From Flavobacterium sp. 9 (GTDB lineage Bacteria > Bacteroidota > Bacteroidia > Flavobacteriales > Flavobacteriaceae): DNA of 64,000 nt. How positions within the stretch are numbered: the stretch's first letter is position 1; each line of letters opens with the position of its first letter. Shown piece after piece: positions 16,348 through 25,246 of the stretch. The stretch lies in contig NZ_PEEU01000001.1 in assembly GCF_002754195.1 (NCBI RefSeq), positions 1,674,001 through 1,738,000 on the forward strand. The letters run 5' to 3'. Under the pieces are notes generated by a model. It was not told the DNA's origin. It saw only the letters and a program-made list of their open reading frames with translations, and did no database searches. The translations under genes and the position numbers were made by a program.

Positions 16348-17127
16348 ATGAATATTTTAGATAAAATAATATTTGACAAACAAAGAGAAGTCGTTCTTAA
16401 AAAATCGATCATTCCGGTTTCGCAATTGGAAAGTTCAGTATTTTTTGGAAGAGAAACCATTTCTTTAAGTCAAAAACTAAGAACAAGCTCAACTGGAATT
16501 ATTGCAGAACACAAACGTCGTTCTCCTTCAAAATCAGTAATCAATCATAGTTTTACTGTTGAAGAAGTAGTTAAAGGCTATGAAAATGCAGGCGCTTGCG
16601 GAATTTCTGTTTTAACCGATGGAAAATATTTTGGAGGTTCACTTGACGATTTACTTTTGGCTAGAGCTTCAGTAAATATTCCGCTATTGCGAAAAGAATT
16701 TATTGTTGACGAATATCAAATTTTGGAAGCCAAAGCTTTTGGTGCCGATTTGATTTTACTAATTGCAGCGGTTCTAACTCGCGAAGAAATCAAGTCATTA
16801 TCTGAATTTGCAAAGAAATTAGGATTAGAAGTTTTGTTAGAAGTTCACAATCAGGAAGAATTAGAAAAATCGATTATGCCAACTCTAGACATGATTGGTG
16901 TAAACAATCGAAATCTAAAAACCTTCGAAGTAAGTTTAGATTTCAGTAAACAATTGGCATCGCAAATTCCGGATGATTTTGTAAAAGTTTCAGAAAGCGG
17001 AATTTCATCCATCGAAGCTATTTCTGAACTTAGACCTTACGGTTACAGCGGCTTTTTAATTGGAGAAAACTTCATGAAAACAGACAACGCCGGAAAAGCC
17101 GCAACAGAATTTATTAAAAGCTTATAG
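16348..17127 (+). CDS. trpC: indole-3-glycerol phosphate synthase
   Basis: A TIM-barrel enzyme of 259 residues that closes the indole ring. The signatures are GIIAEHKRRSPSKS, where the family has a catalytic Lys, SVLTDGKYFGGSLDDL, LLRKEFIVDEYQI, GVNNRNLKTFEVSL and KVSESGISS. It is a single-function enzyme, not fused to TrpF as in enterobacteria; trpF is the next gene. Confidence 0.96.
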   Translation: MNILDKIIFDKQREVVLKKSIIPVSQLESSVFFGRETISLSQKLRTSSTGIIAEHKRRSPSKSVINHSFTVEEVVKGYENAGACGISVLTDGKYFGGSLDDLLLARASVNIPLLRKEFIVDEYQILEAKAFGADLILLIAAVLTREEIKSLSEFAKKLGLEVLLEVHNQEELEKSIMPTLDMIGVNNRNLKTFEVSLDFSKQLASQIPDDFVKVSESGISSIEAISELRPYGYSGFLIGENFMKTDNAGKAATEFIKSL

Positions 17128-17306
17128 TAAACACAAATTTCACAAATTAGCACGAATAAAAATTAATAAAAAACTTTGTGTCTTAGAGCCTTCGCGGCAA
17201 ATTAAAACACAAAGCTTTGCGAACTTAGCGTTTATAAGCCCAATCAAAATAAAAAAACTTAGCGCCTTTGCGGTTAAAAACACGCAAGCTAAAAAAACAC
17301 AATACA
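17128..17306. repeat. spacer with octamer-like repeats between trpC and trpF
   Basis: The 179-bp gap carries CACAAATTTCACAAATTAGCACGAA and tracts such as TTAGAGCCTTCGCGGC, AACTTAGCG and CTTAGCGCCTTTGCGG, relatives of the octamer repeats. A TTG at 17268, in frame with trpF, lies inside this repeat and is not taken as a start. No gene is seen. Confidence 0.6.
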
Positions 17307-17939
17307 ATGAAACTCAAAATATGCGGCATGAAATATCCTGATAATATCCTCGAAGTAGGCGCACTCCTACCCGATTATATGGGATTTATTTTCTGGGAAA
17401 AATCCGCTCGATATTTTAACGGAACAATTCCGGAATTAATCGGAACAATCAAAAAAGTAGGTGTTTTTGTAAATCAAAGTCAGGAAGAAATTCTGGAAAA
17501 AGTTGCAAAACACAACTTACAAGCTGTTCAATTACACGGAAATGAATCTGTTGAATTTTTATCAGAATTAAAAAAACAATTGCCAAAGAAAATCGAAATC
17601 ATCAAAGTATTTTCTGCCGATGAAAATTTTGATTTCGAAGTTATAAAACCATTCGAATCGGTTTGTGATTTCTTTATGTTTGACACCAAAGGAAAATTAC
17701 CCGGCGGAAACGGAACCACATTTGACTGGACGATACTAAAAAAATACAAGTCTGACAAACCCTTCTTTTTAAGCGGCGGAATCGGAATCAACGAATTAAA
17801 AGCTATCGAAGAGATTTCAAAAACAAATCTTCCTATTTATGCTGTCGATATAAATAGTAAATTTGAAATCGAACCTGGGCTAAAAAACAAAAATCTATTT
17901 AGCAATTTCAAACGCAAATTTGATGTTGCCAACTTTTAA
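17307..17939 (+). CDS. trpF: phosphoribosylanthranilate isomerase
   Basis: The third-step isomerase is a TIM barrel of 210 residues. It begins MKLKICGMKYPDN, where ICGMK holds the catalytic Cys. Other family blocks are YMGFIFWEKSARYF, VGVFVNQSQEEI, VQLHGNES and FFLSGGIGINEL. The ATG at 17307 is chosen over an upstream in-frame TTG because the extra 13 residues come from repeat sequence. trpB starts 12 bp after it ends. Confidence 0.95.
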   Translation: MKLKICGMKYPDNILEVGALLPDYMGFIFWEKSARYFNGTIPELIGTIKKVGVFVNQSQEEILEKVAKHNLQAVQLHGNESVEFLSELKKQLPKKIEIIKVFSADENFDFEVIKPFESVCDFFMFDTKGKLPGGNGTTFDWTILKKYKSDKPFFLSGGIGINELKAIEEISKTNLPIYAVDINSKFEIEPGLKNKNLFSNFKRKFDVANF

Positions 17940-17951
17940 AATTGGAATAAA

Positions 17952-19133
17952 ATGAATTTTAACGTTAACGAAAAAGGATATTACGGAGAATTTGGAGGAG
18001 CTTACATTCCTGAAATGTTATATCCAAATGTAGAAGAATTACGTCAAAACTATTTAAAAATAACAAGCGAACCAGATTTTAAAGCAGAATTTGACCAATT
18101 GTTAAAAGATTACGTTGGACGCCCAAGTCCGCTATATTTTGCAAAGCGTTTATCTGATAAATACAATACCAAAATCTACTTAAAAAGAGAAGATTTAAAC
18201 CATACCGGAGCTCACAAAGTAAACAATACTATTGGGCAAATATTGGTAGCAAAACGTTTAGGTAAAAAACGAATTATTGCCGAAACCGGAGCTGGTCAAC
18301 ACGGTGTCGCAACTGCAACAGTTTGCGCACTTATGGGATTGGAATGTATCGTGTATATGGGCGAAATCGACATTGCGCGTCAGGCACCAAACGTAGCTCG
18401 TATGAAAATGTTGGGCGCTGAGGTTCGTCCCGCACTTTCGGGTTCAAGAACTTTAAAAGATGCTACAAACGAAGCAATTAGAGACTGGATTAATAATCCG
18501 GTTGATACACATTATATTATTGGATCTGCGATTGGACCGCATCCTTATCCGGATATGGTAACACGTTTTCAAAGCATAATTTCCGAAGAAATTAAATGGC
18601 AGTTAAAAGAAAAAGAAGGACGTGAAAATCCTGATTATGTTGTCGCTTGTATTGGTGGTGGAAGTAATGCTGCAGGAACTTATTACCACTTTTTGCACGA
18701 GCCAGAAGTTGGAATTATTGCCGTAGAAGCAGCCGGAAAAGGCGTTGATAGTGGTCATAGTGCAGCAACAAGTAAATTAGGAAAAGTTGGTGTTATTCAC
18801 GGTTGTAAAACCCTTTTAATGCAAACTCCTGACGGACAAATTACAGAGCCATATTCGATTTCTGCAGGTTTAGATTATCCCGGAGTTGGACCAATGCATG
18901 CACATTTGGCGCAAACTGGTCGTGGCGAATTTTTCTCTGTGACTGATGATGATGCCATGAATGCAGGTTTACAATTGACAAAACTAGAAGGAATTATCCC
19001 GGCTATCGAAAGTGCGCATGCTTTTGCGGTTTTAGATCAAAAGAAATTTAAACCAACAGATATTGTGGTTATAAGTCTTTCTGGACGTGGCGATAAAGAT
19101 TTAGACAATTATATTGATTATTTTAAATTGTAA
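17952..19133 (+). CDS. trpB: tryptophan synthase beta chain
   Basis: A PLP enzyme of 393 residues that joins indole and serine. The PLP lysine is K89 in HTGAHKVNNTIGQ. Other landmarks are AETGAGQHGVATATVCALMG, the phosphate-binding VACIGGGSNAAGTYYHF, and the C-terminal DIVVISLSGRGDKD. It is of the TrpB1 type. Its partner trpA lies about 1.4 kb downstream, beyond two non-trp genes and a structured repeat, which is unusual because trpB and trpA are normally adjacent. Confidence 0.97.
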   Translation: MNFNVNEKGYYGEFGGAYIPEMLYPNVEELRQNYLKITSEPDFKAEFDQLLKDYVGRPSPLYFAKRLSDKYNTKIYLKREDLNHTGAHKVNNTIGQILVAKRLGKKRIIAETGAGQHGVATATVCALMGLECIVYMGEIDIARQAPNVARMKMLGAEVRPALSGSRTLKDATNEAIRDWINNPVDTHYIIGSAIGPHPYPDMVTRFQSIISEEIKWQLKEKEGRENPDYVVACIGGGSNAAGTYYHFLHEPEVGIIAVEAAGKGVDSGHSAATSKLGKVGVIHGCKTLLMQTPDGQITEPYSISAGLDYPGVGPMHAHLAQTGRGEFFSVTDDDAMNAGLQLTKLEGIIPAIESAHAFAVLDQKKFKPTDIVVISLSGRGDKDLDNYIDYFKL

Positions 19134-19148
19134 TATAAATCGTAATTT

Positions 19149-19310
19149 GGGCGTTACCACCGAAAAAGGTGGTCGGGCTTTCGGCTAAATTCCCTATTAA
19201 CAAAAACTACGGCTAAAAAGCCTTGTTTTTCTAAATCGGGAGATACCGCCTCAAACGAAGTTCACTGAACTCCATTAAAAAATAAGGTGACGTGAAGTAA
19301 TCCCTAACGC
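19149..19310 (-). repeat. structured intergenic element, copy 2 (minus strand)
   Basis: Read on the minus strand, the element begins GCGTTAGGGATTACTTCACG (19310 down to 19291), runs through a variable section, and has AAAGCCCGACC near 19181-19171. A short hairpin ACCACC-loop-GGTGGT (19156-19173) and a terminal ACGCCC (19154-19149) follow. These ends match the element at 8268-8382, while the internal hairpins differ in length and sequence. It separates trpB from the next gene and holds no open frame. Confidence 0.65.
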
Positions 19311-19340
19311 AAAAAACAAATAACGAGAAAAATAGTAATT

Positions 19341-19661
19341 ATGGAAAAATTATTCTCTTACGGAACATTAAGGTCGAAACAAATTCAAATGCAGATTTTT
19401 AATAAAGTTCTAACCGGAACTCCTGATCAGCTATTGGGTTACAAACTAAAAAGTCTCCAAATCGAAGAAGAATTTGGAATGGCAGATTACGTTGTAGCGG
19501 TACCAAGCGCAGATTCTTCAGACCCAATTCACGGTGTTGCTTTTAATATTTCGGCTTCGGATTTAGCCAAAGTTGATATATTCGAATCTAATGCTTATAA
19601 AAGAGTTCAGGTCGAGTTGAAATCCGGAACAGTTGCCTGGGTTTATATAGAAAATAAATAA
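19341..19661 (+). CDS. gamma-glutamylcyclotransferase (AIG2-like) family protein
   Basis: The protein has 106 residues and opens with LFSYGTLRSKQIQ, the YGTL loop typical of the GGCT/AIG2 fold. VDIFESNAYKRVQVEL near the C terminus provides the usual acidic residue (Glu in FESNAYKR). The family cleaves gamma-glutamyl amines or dipeptides, but the specific substrate is unclear. It lies between trpB and trpA, 8 bp before a carbon-nitrogen hydrolase gene, so the two may work together on amide compounds (inference). Confidence 0.85.
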   Translation: MEKLFSYGTLRSKQIQMQIFNKVLTGTPDQLLGYKLKSLQIEEEFGMADYVVAVPSADSSDPIHGVAFNISASDLAKVDIFESNAYKRVQVELKSGTVAWVYIENK

Positions 19662-19669
19662 AACTCAAA

Positions 19670-20407
19670 ATGATTTTAGCAGCAGCACAAACAAAACCAA
19701 AACGTGGAGATATCGAAGCTAATTTATTAGATCATTATCATTTTATCGATTTGGCGATACAAAATGGAGCACAACTAATTGCATTTCCTGAATTGTCGAT
19801 TACCGGTTATGAAAGAGAATATGCCCAAAAACTAGCTTTCAAAAAAGACGATTCAAGATTGGATCATTTAAAAAAACTAGCAGTAGAAAATAATATCATT
19901 ATTGTTGCCGGCGCACCAATTCAAGTAGATTCAGAATTGTTTATTGGGGAATTTATAATTTCTCCTGATAATTCCGTTCAAATCTATACCAAGCAATTTT
20001 TGCATGAAGGTGAAGACGAGTTTTTCCAATCTTCATTCGATTATAATCCGATGTTGACAATTGAAAATCAAAAAATTTCGTTTGCCATTTGTGCTGATAT
20101 TGACAATCCGTTGCATCCTGAAAATGCCCGCAAAAGAGAAACCAATATTTATATTGCCAGTATTTTCTTTTCACCAAACGGAATTCCGAATGCTTACAGA
20201 GATTTACAGAGTTATGCACAAAAACATGAAATGAATGTTTTGATGTCGAATTTCAGTGGTGAATCGTGGGGATCTCCTTCGGCAGGGCAAAGTGCTTTCT
20301 GGAATAACAAAGGCGAATTGGTTGCTCAAATGAATGATTCAGATTCCGGATTATTACTGATTGAAAGTCAAAATGATAATTGGACAAGTAAAATTATTAT
20401 CGATTAG
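19670..20407 (+). CDS. carbon-nitrogen hydrolase (nitrilase superfamily)
   Basis: The protein has 245 residues with the nitrilase Glu-Lys-Cys triad: E41 in AFPELSITGYE, K108 in YTKQFLHEGE, and C141 in FAICADIDNP. The fold is that of amidases acting on linear amides; the exact substrate is not determined. It is 8 bp downstream of the gamma-glutamylcyclotransferase gene and upstream of trpA. Two hairpins follow it at about 20417-20442 and 20470-20498. Confidence 0.88.
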   Translation: MILAAAQTKPKRGDIEANLLDHYHFIDLAIQNGAQLIAFPELSITGYEREYAQKLAFKKDDSRLDHLKKLAVENNIIIVAGAPIQVDSELFIGEFIISPDNSVQIYTKQFLHEGEDEFFQSSFDYNPMLTIENQKISFAICADIDNPLHPENARKRETNIYIASIFFSPNGIPNAYRDLQSYAQKHEMNVLMSNFSGESWGSPSAGQSAFWNNKGELVAQMNDSDSGLLLIESQNDNWTSKIIID

Positions 20408-20416
20408 CAAAGATTC

Positions 20417-20498
20417 CTGCAAGGTTTCCAACACCTTGTAGGTATAAATAAATTACTTAAAAATAAAATACCTAACAGATTTTAAAAACATGTTAGGA
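20417..20498. repeat. two small hairpin repeats before trpA
   Basis: CCTGCAAGGT-TTCCAAC-ACCTTGTAGG (about 20418-20441) forms one hairpin. CCTAACAGATTTT paired with AACATGTTAGG (about 20470-20496) forms a second, weaker one. They fill the 102-bp spacer. Confidence 0.5.
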
Positions 20499-20509
20499 TA
20501 AAAATAAAA

Positions 20510-21274
20510 ATGATGAACAGAATAACTCAAAAATTACAAGAAGATAAAAAGATACTTTCGATTTATTTTTCGGCTGGATATCCTAATTTGAATGATACGG
20601 TTCAAATCATTCAGGATTTAGAAAAAAATGGTGTTGATTTAATCGAAATTGGTTTGCCTTTTAGTGATCCTTTGGCCGATGGACCAACTATTCAGGCAAG
20701 TTCTACACAAGCGCTTCATAACGGAATGACAACTCAAATTCTTTTTGATCAGCTGAAGAACATCCGCGAAAGCGTAAAGATTCCGTTGATTATTATGGGA
20801 TATTTCAATCCAGTGTTACAATACGGAGTTGAAGCATTCTGTAAAAAATGCGCCGAAATTGGTATCGACGGATTAATTATTCCTGATTTACCAGTTGATG
20901 TTTATGCAGACGAATACAAAGCGATTTTCGAAAAATATGGTTTAATAAATGTATTCCTGATTACGCCACAAACTTCTGACGAACGTATTCGTTTTATCGA
21001 CAGCGTTTCAAACGGATTCATTTATATGGTAAGTTCTGCAAGTGTTACGGGTTCTCAATCTGGCTTTGGAAATACTCAGGAAAGTTATTTCGAAAGAATT
21101 GCAAACATGAATCTGAAAAACCCACAAATTGTAGGTTTCGGAATTTCGAATAAAGAAACTTTTAATCAGGCAACCAAATTTGCAAAAGGTGCCATTATTG
21201 GAAGTGCTTTTATCAAACATTTAAGCGAAAATGCTTCTGGAAAAATTAGTGAATTTGTTGGGGAGATTAGATAA
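20510..21274 (+). CDS. trpA: tryptophan synthase alpha chain
   Basis: A TIM-barrel enzyme of 254 residues that cleaves indole-3-glycerol phosphate to indole, channelled to TrpB. The catalytic acids are E46 in LIEIGLPFSDPLADGPT and D57 in the same block. Other family blocks are GIDGLIIPDLPVD and YMVSSASVTGSQ, and the phosphate site VGFGISNKET. ATG codons lie at both 20510 and 20513. It is the last trp gene and ends just before a terminator. Confidence 0.96.
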   Translation: MMNRITQKLQEDKKILSIYFSAGYPNLNDTVQIIQDLEKNGVDLIEIGLPFSDPLADGPTIQASSTQALHNGMTTQILFDQLKNIRESVKIPLIIMGYFNPVLQYGVEAFCKKCAEIGIDGLIIPDLPVDVYADEYKAIFEKYGLINVFLITPQTSDERIRFIDSVSNGFIYMVSSASVTGSQSGFGNTQESYFERIANMNLKNPQIVGFGISNKETFNQATKFAKGAIIGSAFIKHLSENASGKISEFVGEIR

Positions 21275-21290
21275 TATTTATATAAAATGC

Positions 21291-21333
21291 AATAAAAAAA
21301 AGCTATCTAGACTTTAGATAACTTTTTTTTATT
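21291..21333 (+). terminator. terminator at the end of the trp operon
   Basis: The left arm 21291-21309 (ending AGCTATCTA) pairs with the right arm 21315-21333 (TAGATAACT then T run), with one mismatch. A long A tract and T tract on either side allow it to work in both directions. Confidence 0.85.
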
Positions 21334-21390
21334 GTATCTATTTTTATTACATTCGTTCATAACAGAGCATCAATTGCAAACATATAAATT

Positions 21391-22068
21391 ATGAGAAAAA
21401 AACACAAAAATCAATTATTTAATCTGATCACTGAAAAAGGTTATTCTCCATATGATTTCACGCTTGATGATACTACAGAAGCAAAAACAACAATTTTTTA
21501 TAAAAATACCCCATTCTATTTTATCGTGCGAAATTCTGCCGAAAGTTATGACGAATTTGATTATTGCTTTGTAAGATATGCACCTGAGTTTCCTGTCTCC
21601 GAGCTTTTTCCTCCACAAGGTTGGACCTCTTTTGAGTCAGTTCTTGAAATGTTTAACATTTGGATTATAAATGATATTAAAGAATTTGAATCAGATGAAT
21701 TCGAACCAGATTTATGGTCAGAATATAAGAACGGTAATACTTCTCTAAATTTTAATGAAATTGACTTTAATGATAAATCAAATTTTACAGAATCAGAAAG
21801 AAAGCAAGTTTCAATGGCAATTAATGAATTAAAATTATTAATCAATAAAAAGTTCAACACCATTGAATCAGAACAAATCCTTGTAAATGAAAGATTAGAC
21901 TATCTAATAGAATCTTCCAATAAACTTAATAAATTTGATTGGAAAAGCTTGGTAATATCTACAATTATTGGAATTGCAACTACCTTAACGCTTGATGTTG
22001 AAAAAGGAAAATTACTATATGAATTATTCCGACAAGTTTTTACAAATGTTCGCAATATAGGGCAGTAA
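21391..22068 (+). CDS. hypothetical protein with a C-terminal membrane segment
   Basis: I do not recognise this 225-residue protein. It starts MRKKHKNQLFNLITEKGYSP, has an acidic middle region, a probable helical stretch around 140-180, and one hydrophobic segment near residues 190-207 (LVISTIIGIATTLTL). That segment could anchor a cytoplasmic domain to the membrane. No signal peptide or catalytic motif is seen. It stands alone between the trp terminator and a TetR operator. Base use is AT-rich and like its neighbours. Confidence 0.6.
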   Translation: MRKKHKNQLFNLITEKGYSPYDFTLDDTTEAKTTIFYKNTPFYFIVRNSAESYDEFDYCFVRYAPEFPVSELFPPQGWTSFESVLEMFNIWIINDIKEFESDEFEPDLWSEYKNGNTSLNFNEIDFNDKSNFTESERKQVSMAINELKLLINKKFNTIESEQILVNERLDYLIESSNKLNKFDWKSLVISTIIGIATTLTLDVEKGKLLYELFRQVFTNVRNIGQ

Positions 22069-22153
22069 TCTTTCACTACATAATTTTCTAAAAGCAACAA
22101 TTTTAACATAAAACACCGAAACTATTTTATGTTAATATTATGTTAAAACAAAA

Positions 22154-22191
22154 TTAAACGACTGTTTAATTTAAACACTTGTTTAATTTTG
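22154..22191 (+). promoter_or_regulatory. tandem TetR-type operators over the efflux operon promoter
   Basis: Two copies of TTAAAC-N4-GTTTAA occur at 22154-22169 and 22171-22186, 17 bp apart. The second overlaps the -7 element TAATTTTG (22184-22191). Such twin palindromes at the promoter of a TetR gene predict autorepression and control of the downstream efflux genes (inference). Confidence 0.75.
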
Positions 22192-22212
22192 TACCCGATT
22201 AGAAACAATACC

Positions 22213-22842
22213 ATGTCAAACATCGAATTAAACGATAAAAAAATTCAGATTCTTGAAGTTGCGGAAACGCTATTTTCTGAAAAAGGATTTGAAGGAACAT
22301 CGATACGGGATATCTCAAAACATGCCAAGATCAATATTGCCATGGTTTCGTATTACTTTGGTTCAAAAGAAAGACTTCTTGAGGCTTTAATTCTTTACAA
22401 AACTTCTGATTTAAAACTACAACTAGAAAATTTATTGCAAGAAAATCTAGAACCTGTAGAAAAAGTCAATAAATTAATCGAAATTTACGTTAATAGAATC
22501 TGCCTTAACAAAGGGATTTACAGAGTCTTACATTTTGAGCTTAATGCTAAAAAGAGAGAAAAAAGCATGATTGCTTTTACGGAATTAAAAAAAGGAAATC
22601 TAAAATCGCTTGAGAGCATTATTACTCAAGGTCAGGAAAAAGGTGTTTTTAGAAAGGATATTATAATTCCACTTATCACGCCTACGATTATTGGAACTTT
22701 TTTTCATTTTCATATGAATCGATCTTTCTTCGAAGAATTATTGGATTTAAAAACAGAAGAAATGTTTAACAATTACATTAAAACCAGTCTTACAAAGCAC
22801 ATTCAACAAACTATAAAAGCGCTACTTGTTTATGAAAATTAG
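22213..22842 (+). CDS. TetR family transcriptional regulator of the efflux operon
   Basis: The protein has 209 residues from the ATG at 22213; an upstream in-frame TTG at 22189 lies inside the -7 promoter element and is rejected. The N-terminal helix-turn-helix reads KGFEGTSIRDISKHAKINIAMVSYYFGSKERLLEALI, characteristic of TetR/AcrR. The C-terminal domain would bind a ligand, probably a toxic compound exported by the pump encoded next. Its end overlaps the start of the TolC-like gene by 11 bp, so the two are translationally coupled. Confidence 0.9.
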   Translation: MSNIELNDKKIQILEVAETLFSEKGFEGTSIRDISKHAKINIAMVSYYFGSKERLLEALILYKTSDLKLQLENLLQENLEPVEKVNKLIEIYVNRICLNKGIYRVLHFELNAKKREKSMIAFTELKKGNLKSLESIITQGQEKGVFRKDIIIPLITPTIIGTFFHFHMNRSFFEELLDLKTEEMFNNYIKTSLTKHIQQTIKALLVYEN

Positions 22843-24151
22843 TCAATTAATGCTCTTTGGAGTTTTCTTTATCGGAATATCTTCAGTAGAAGCACAAGAA
22901 AAAACAAGTTTAACCTTAGACGAAGCCGTTAAATTGGCCTGGGAAAAAAGTAACGAAGTTACGCTTGCCAGCACTAAGGTAAACACAAAAAAGTACGAAT
23001 TACAATCGGTAAAAAACAATCAATATCCTGATATTAAGGTTTCCGGACAATATCAACGCCTTACAAAAGCATCTATTGATATGCCAAATCAGGGAGAAAA
23101 TGCATCTCTTGCATCTCCTGACAGAGCAATGCTTGGTATGGCAAATTTAAGCTTGCCTCTTTTTGCAGGATTTAAAATCCAAAATAGCATTGAAGCTTAT
23201 GATAACTTATATGAAGCTGAAAGTGCAAATGCATCTAAAACTAAAGAAGACGTAGCTTTAAGAGTAATTACGTATTATACTGCGTTATACAAAGCTCAAA
23301 AAACTTTGGATGTTTTAAATGAAAATCAAAAAAGCGCTAAACAACGTGTTACTGATTTTACAGAATTAGAGAAAAACGGAATTATCCCAAGAAATGATTT
23401 ATTGAAATCACAATTATTAGTTTCAAAAACGCAATTATCTATTGATGAAGCTACTAATAACTTAAATAATATCAACTTCTATCTGACTACTTTATTAAAG
23501 TTGGATCCAAGTACAAAACTTCAGGTTAATGAAGAGGATTTCTTTAATTTGAAAACCAGCAATGCACCAACATCTGACGCTTTAGCTTTGCAAAATAGAA
23601 AAGATTTAGAGGCTATTCGTTTCCAACAAAAAGCTTCAGAAGCAAATATTAGAGTTGCAAAAGCTGCTTATTATCCTACTTTAGCATTACTTGGTGGTTA
23701 TACTGCTTTAGATCTTAAAGACATTATTACTGTAAAATATGCGATGAACTTTGGGTTAGGTTTAACTTATGACATCTCTGGAATTTACAAAAATAGTGCT
23801 CACGTAAGAGAAGCTGAAAGCAGAGCTTTGGAGGTTAAAAATACAGAAGCTGTAATGACAGACCGTATTAAAGTTGAGGTTCAAAAATCTATTGAAGATT
23901 ATGACTTGGCTATTAACCAAAGTGTTGTTTATGATGAAGCACTTCAACAAGCATCTGAAAATTACAGACTTGTAAAAGATAAGTTTGACAACGGTTTGGC
24001 AGATACTAATGACTTAGTTGAAGCTGATGTTGAACAACTAAGTGCTAAAATTAATACTGCTGTATCTAAAGCAACCATTATTCAAAAATATTACGAATTA
24101 CTATCCGTATCAGGACAATTATCACAATCATTCAATCTTTCTAAAATATAA
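22832..24151 (+). CDS. TolC family outer membrane efflux protein
   Basis: A TolC-like channel of 439 residues from the ATG at 22832 (a TTG six bases earlier is less likely). The signal peptide ends near SSVEAQ. The rest consists of two similar coiled-coil/strand halves typical of the outer membrane efflux family: LTLDEAVKLAWEKSNEV at the start and DKFDNGLADTNDLVEADVEQL in the second half. It provides the outer membrane exit for the EmrAB-type pump that follows. It overlaps the TetR gene by 11 bp. Confidence 0.92.
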   Translation: MKISQLMLFGVFFIGISSVEAQEKTSLTLDEAVKLAWEKSNEVTLASTKVNTKKYELQSVKNNQYPDIKVSGQYQRLTKASIDMPNQGENASLASPDRAMLGMANLSLPLFAGFKIQNSIEAYDNLYEAESANASKTKEDVALRVITYYTALYKAQKTLDVLNENQKSAKQRVTDFTELEKNGIIPRNDLLKSQLLVSKTQLSIDEATNNLNNINFYLTTLLKLDPSTKLQVNEEDFFNLKTSNAPTSDALALQNRKDLEAIRFQQKASEANIRVAKAAYYPTLALLGGYTALDLKDIITVKYAMNFGLGLTYDISGIYKNSAHVREAESRALEVKNTEAVMTDRIKVEVQKSIEDYDLAINQSVVYDEALQQASENYRLVKDKFDNGLADTNDLVEADVEQLSAKINTAVSKATIIQKYYELLSVSGQLSQSFNLSKI

Positions 24152-24163
24152 TCGATAGCTCTC

Positions 24164-25243
24164 ATGGAAAAGAAAAAAACAAATACTAAATTCATCATTA
24201 TACTAACCGTTTTGGTTTTAGTGGGCGGAACTTACGGAATAACAAAGTACATGCACTCTTTAGCTCACGAAGAAACGGATGATGCTCAAATTGAGAAAAA
24301 AATGAATCCAATTATTCCTAGAGTATCTGGATATATTAGTAAGGTATACGTAAAAGATAATGACTTTGTAAAAAAAGGAGATACTTTATTTACTATCGAT
24401 AAAAGAGATTACCAATTAAAAATCGACGAAGCTAATGCTGCTTTATTAGGTGCTGAAGGTCAATACGAAGCTGCAAAAGCTGATATTGGAAGCGCAAATG
24501 CAAGTATTTCTGTTTCTGATGCTCAAATGAAATCTGCAACTGGTTCTATCGAAAGTGCTAAAATTAGATTAAGACAAATTACAAACGATTACAACCGTTA
24601 CAACAATTTGTATAAAACTCATACGATTACAAAACAACAATATGAGCAGGCTTTATCTTCAAAAGAAGAAGCTGAAAACCAAGTTCGCGTTTTAGAACAA
24701 CAACAAAGAGCAAGTTCTTATCAAAAATCAGTAATTGAATCTAAATCAAAAGCTTCTGATAAACAAACTGAAGTTGCTGCTGCAAATATCAAAAAAGCAA
24801 AAACAATGCTTGATGTTGCACATTTAAATCTTAGCTATACTGTAGTTACTGCTGCAATTGATGGTCAGGTTTCTAAAGTAGATATTCAACCAGGACAATT
24901 AGTTCAACCAGGACAATCTTTATTTTATATCATCAATAATAATGAAGCTTGGGTTGTTGCAAACTTTAAAGAAACACAATTAAACAAAATGATTGTTGGA
25001 CAAAAAGTAAGCTTAAAAGTTGATGCATATCCAAACTACGAATTCAAAGGAATCGTAACTTCATTTTCTCCTGCAACTGGATCTCGTTTTTCATTATTAC
25101 CTCCTGATAATGCAACTGGAAACTTCGTAAAAACGATCCAAAGATTACCAGTAAAAATTAGTTTAGATGAATCTAACGATCCTGAAAAAGTAAAATTATT
25201 ACGTCCGGGAATGAATGTTGATGTAGATGTACATTTAAAATAA
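24164..25243 (+). CDS. HlyD/EmrA family efflux periplasmic adaptor
   Basis: The protein has 359 residues with one N-terminal membrane anchor (about 11-28). The biotinyl-lipoyl-like half-motif GYISKVYVKDNDFVKKGDTLFTIDKRDY comes next. A coiled-coil hairpin (about 85-200) and the closing lipoyl half AAIDGQVSKVDIQPGQLVQPGQSLFYI follow. It links the inner membrane MFS pump to the TolC-like channel. It is 12 bp after the TolC gene and 3 bp before the MFS gene. Confidence 0.93.
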   Translation: MEKKKTNTKFIIILTVLVLVGGTYGITKYMHSLAHEETDDAQIEKKMNPIIPRVSGYISKVYVKDNDFVKKGDTLFTIDKRDYQLKIDEANAALLGAEGQYEAAKADIGSANASISVSDAQMKSATGSIESAKIRLRQITNDYNRYNNLYKTHTITKQQYEQALSSKEEAENQVRVLEQQQRASSYQKSVIESKSKASDKQTEVAAANIKKAKTMLDVAHLNLSYTVVTAAIDGQVSKVDIQPGQLVQPGQSLFYIINNNEAWVVANFKETQLNKMIVGQKVSLKVDAYPNYEFKGIVTSFSPATGSRFSLLPPDNATGNFVKTIQRLPVKISLDESNDPEKVKLLRPGMNVDVDVHLK

Positions 25244-25246
25244 AAT

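Noticed and set aside
17268..17306. Extended TrpF N terminus from a TTG
   Set aside because: The added 13 residues come from an intergenic repeat; the ATG at 17307 starts the conserved MKLKICGMK.
22189..22212. Upstream TTG start for the efflux TetR
   Set aside because: It lies within the -7 element TAATTTTG next to the operators; the ATG at 22213 gives a normal TetR N terminus.
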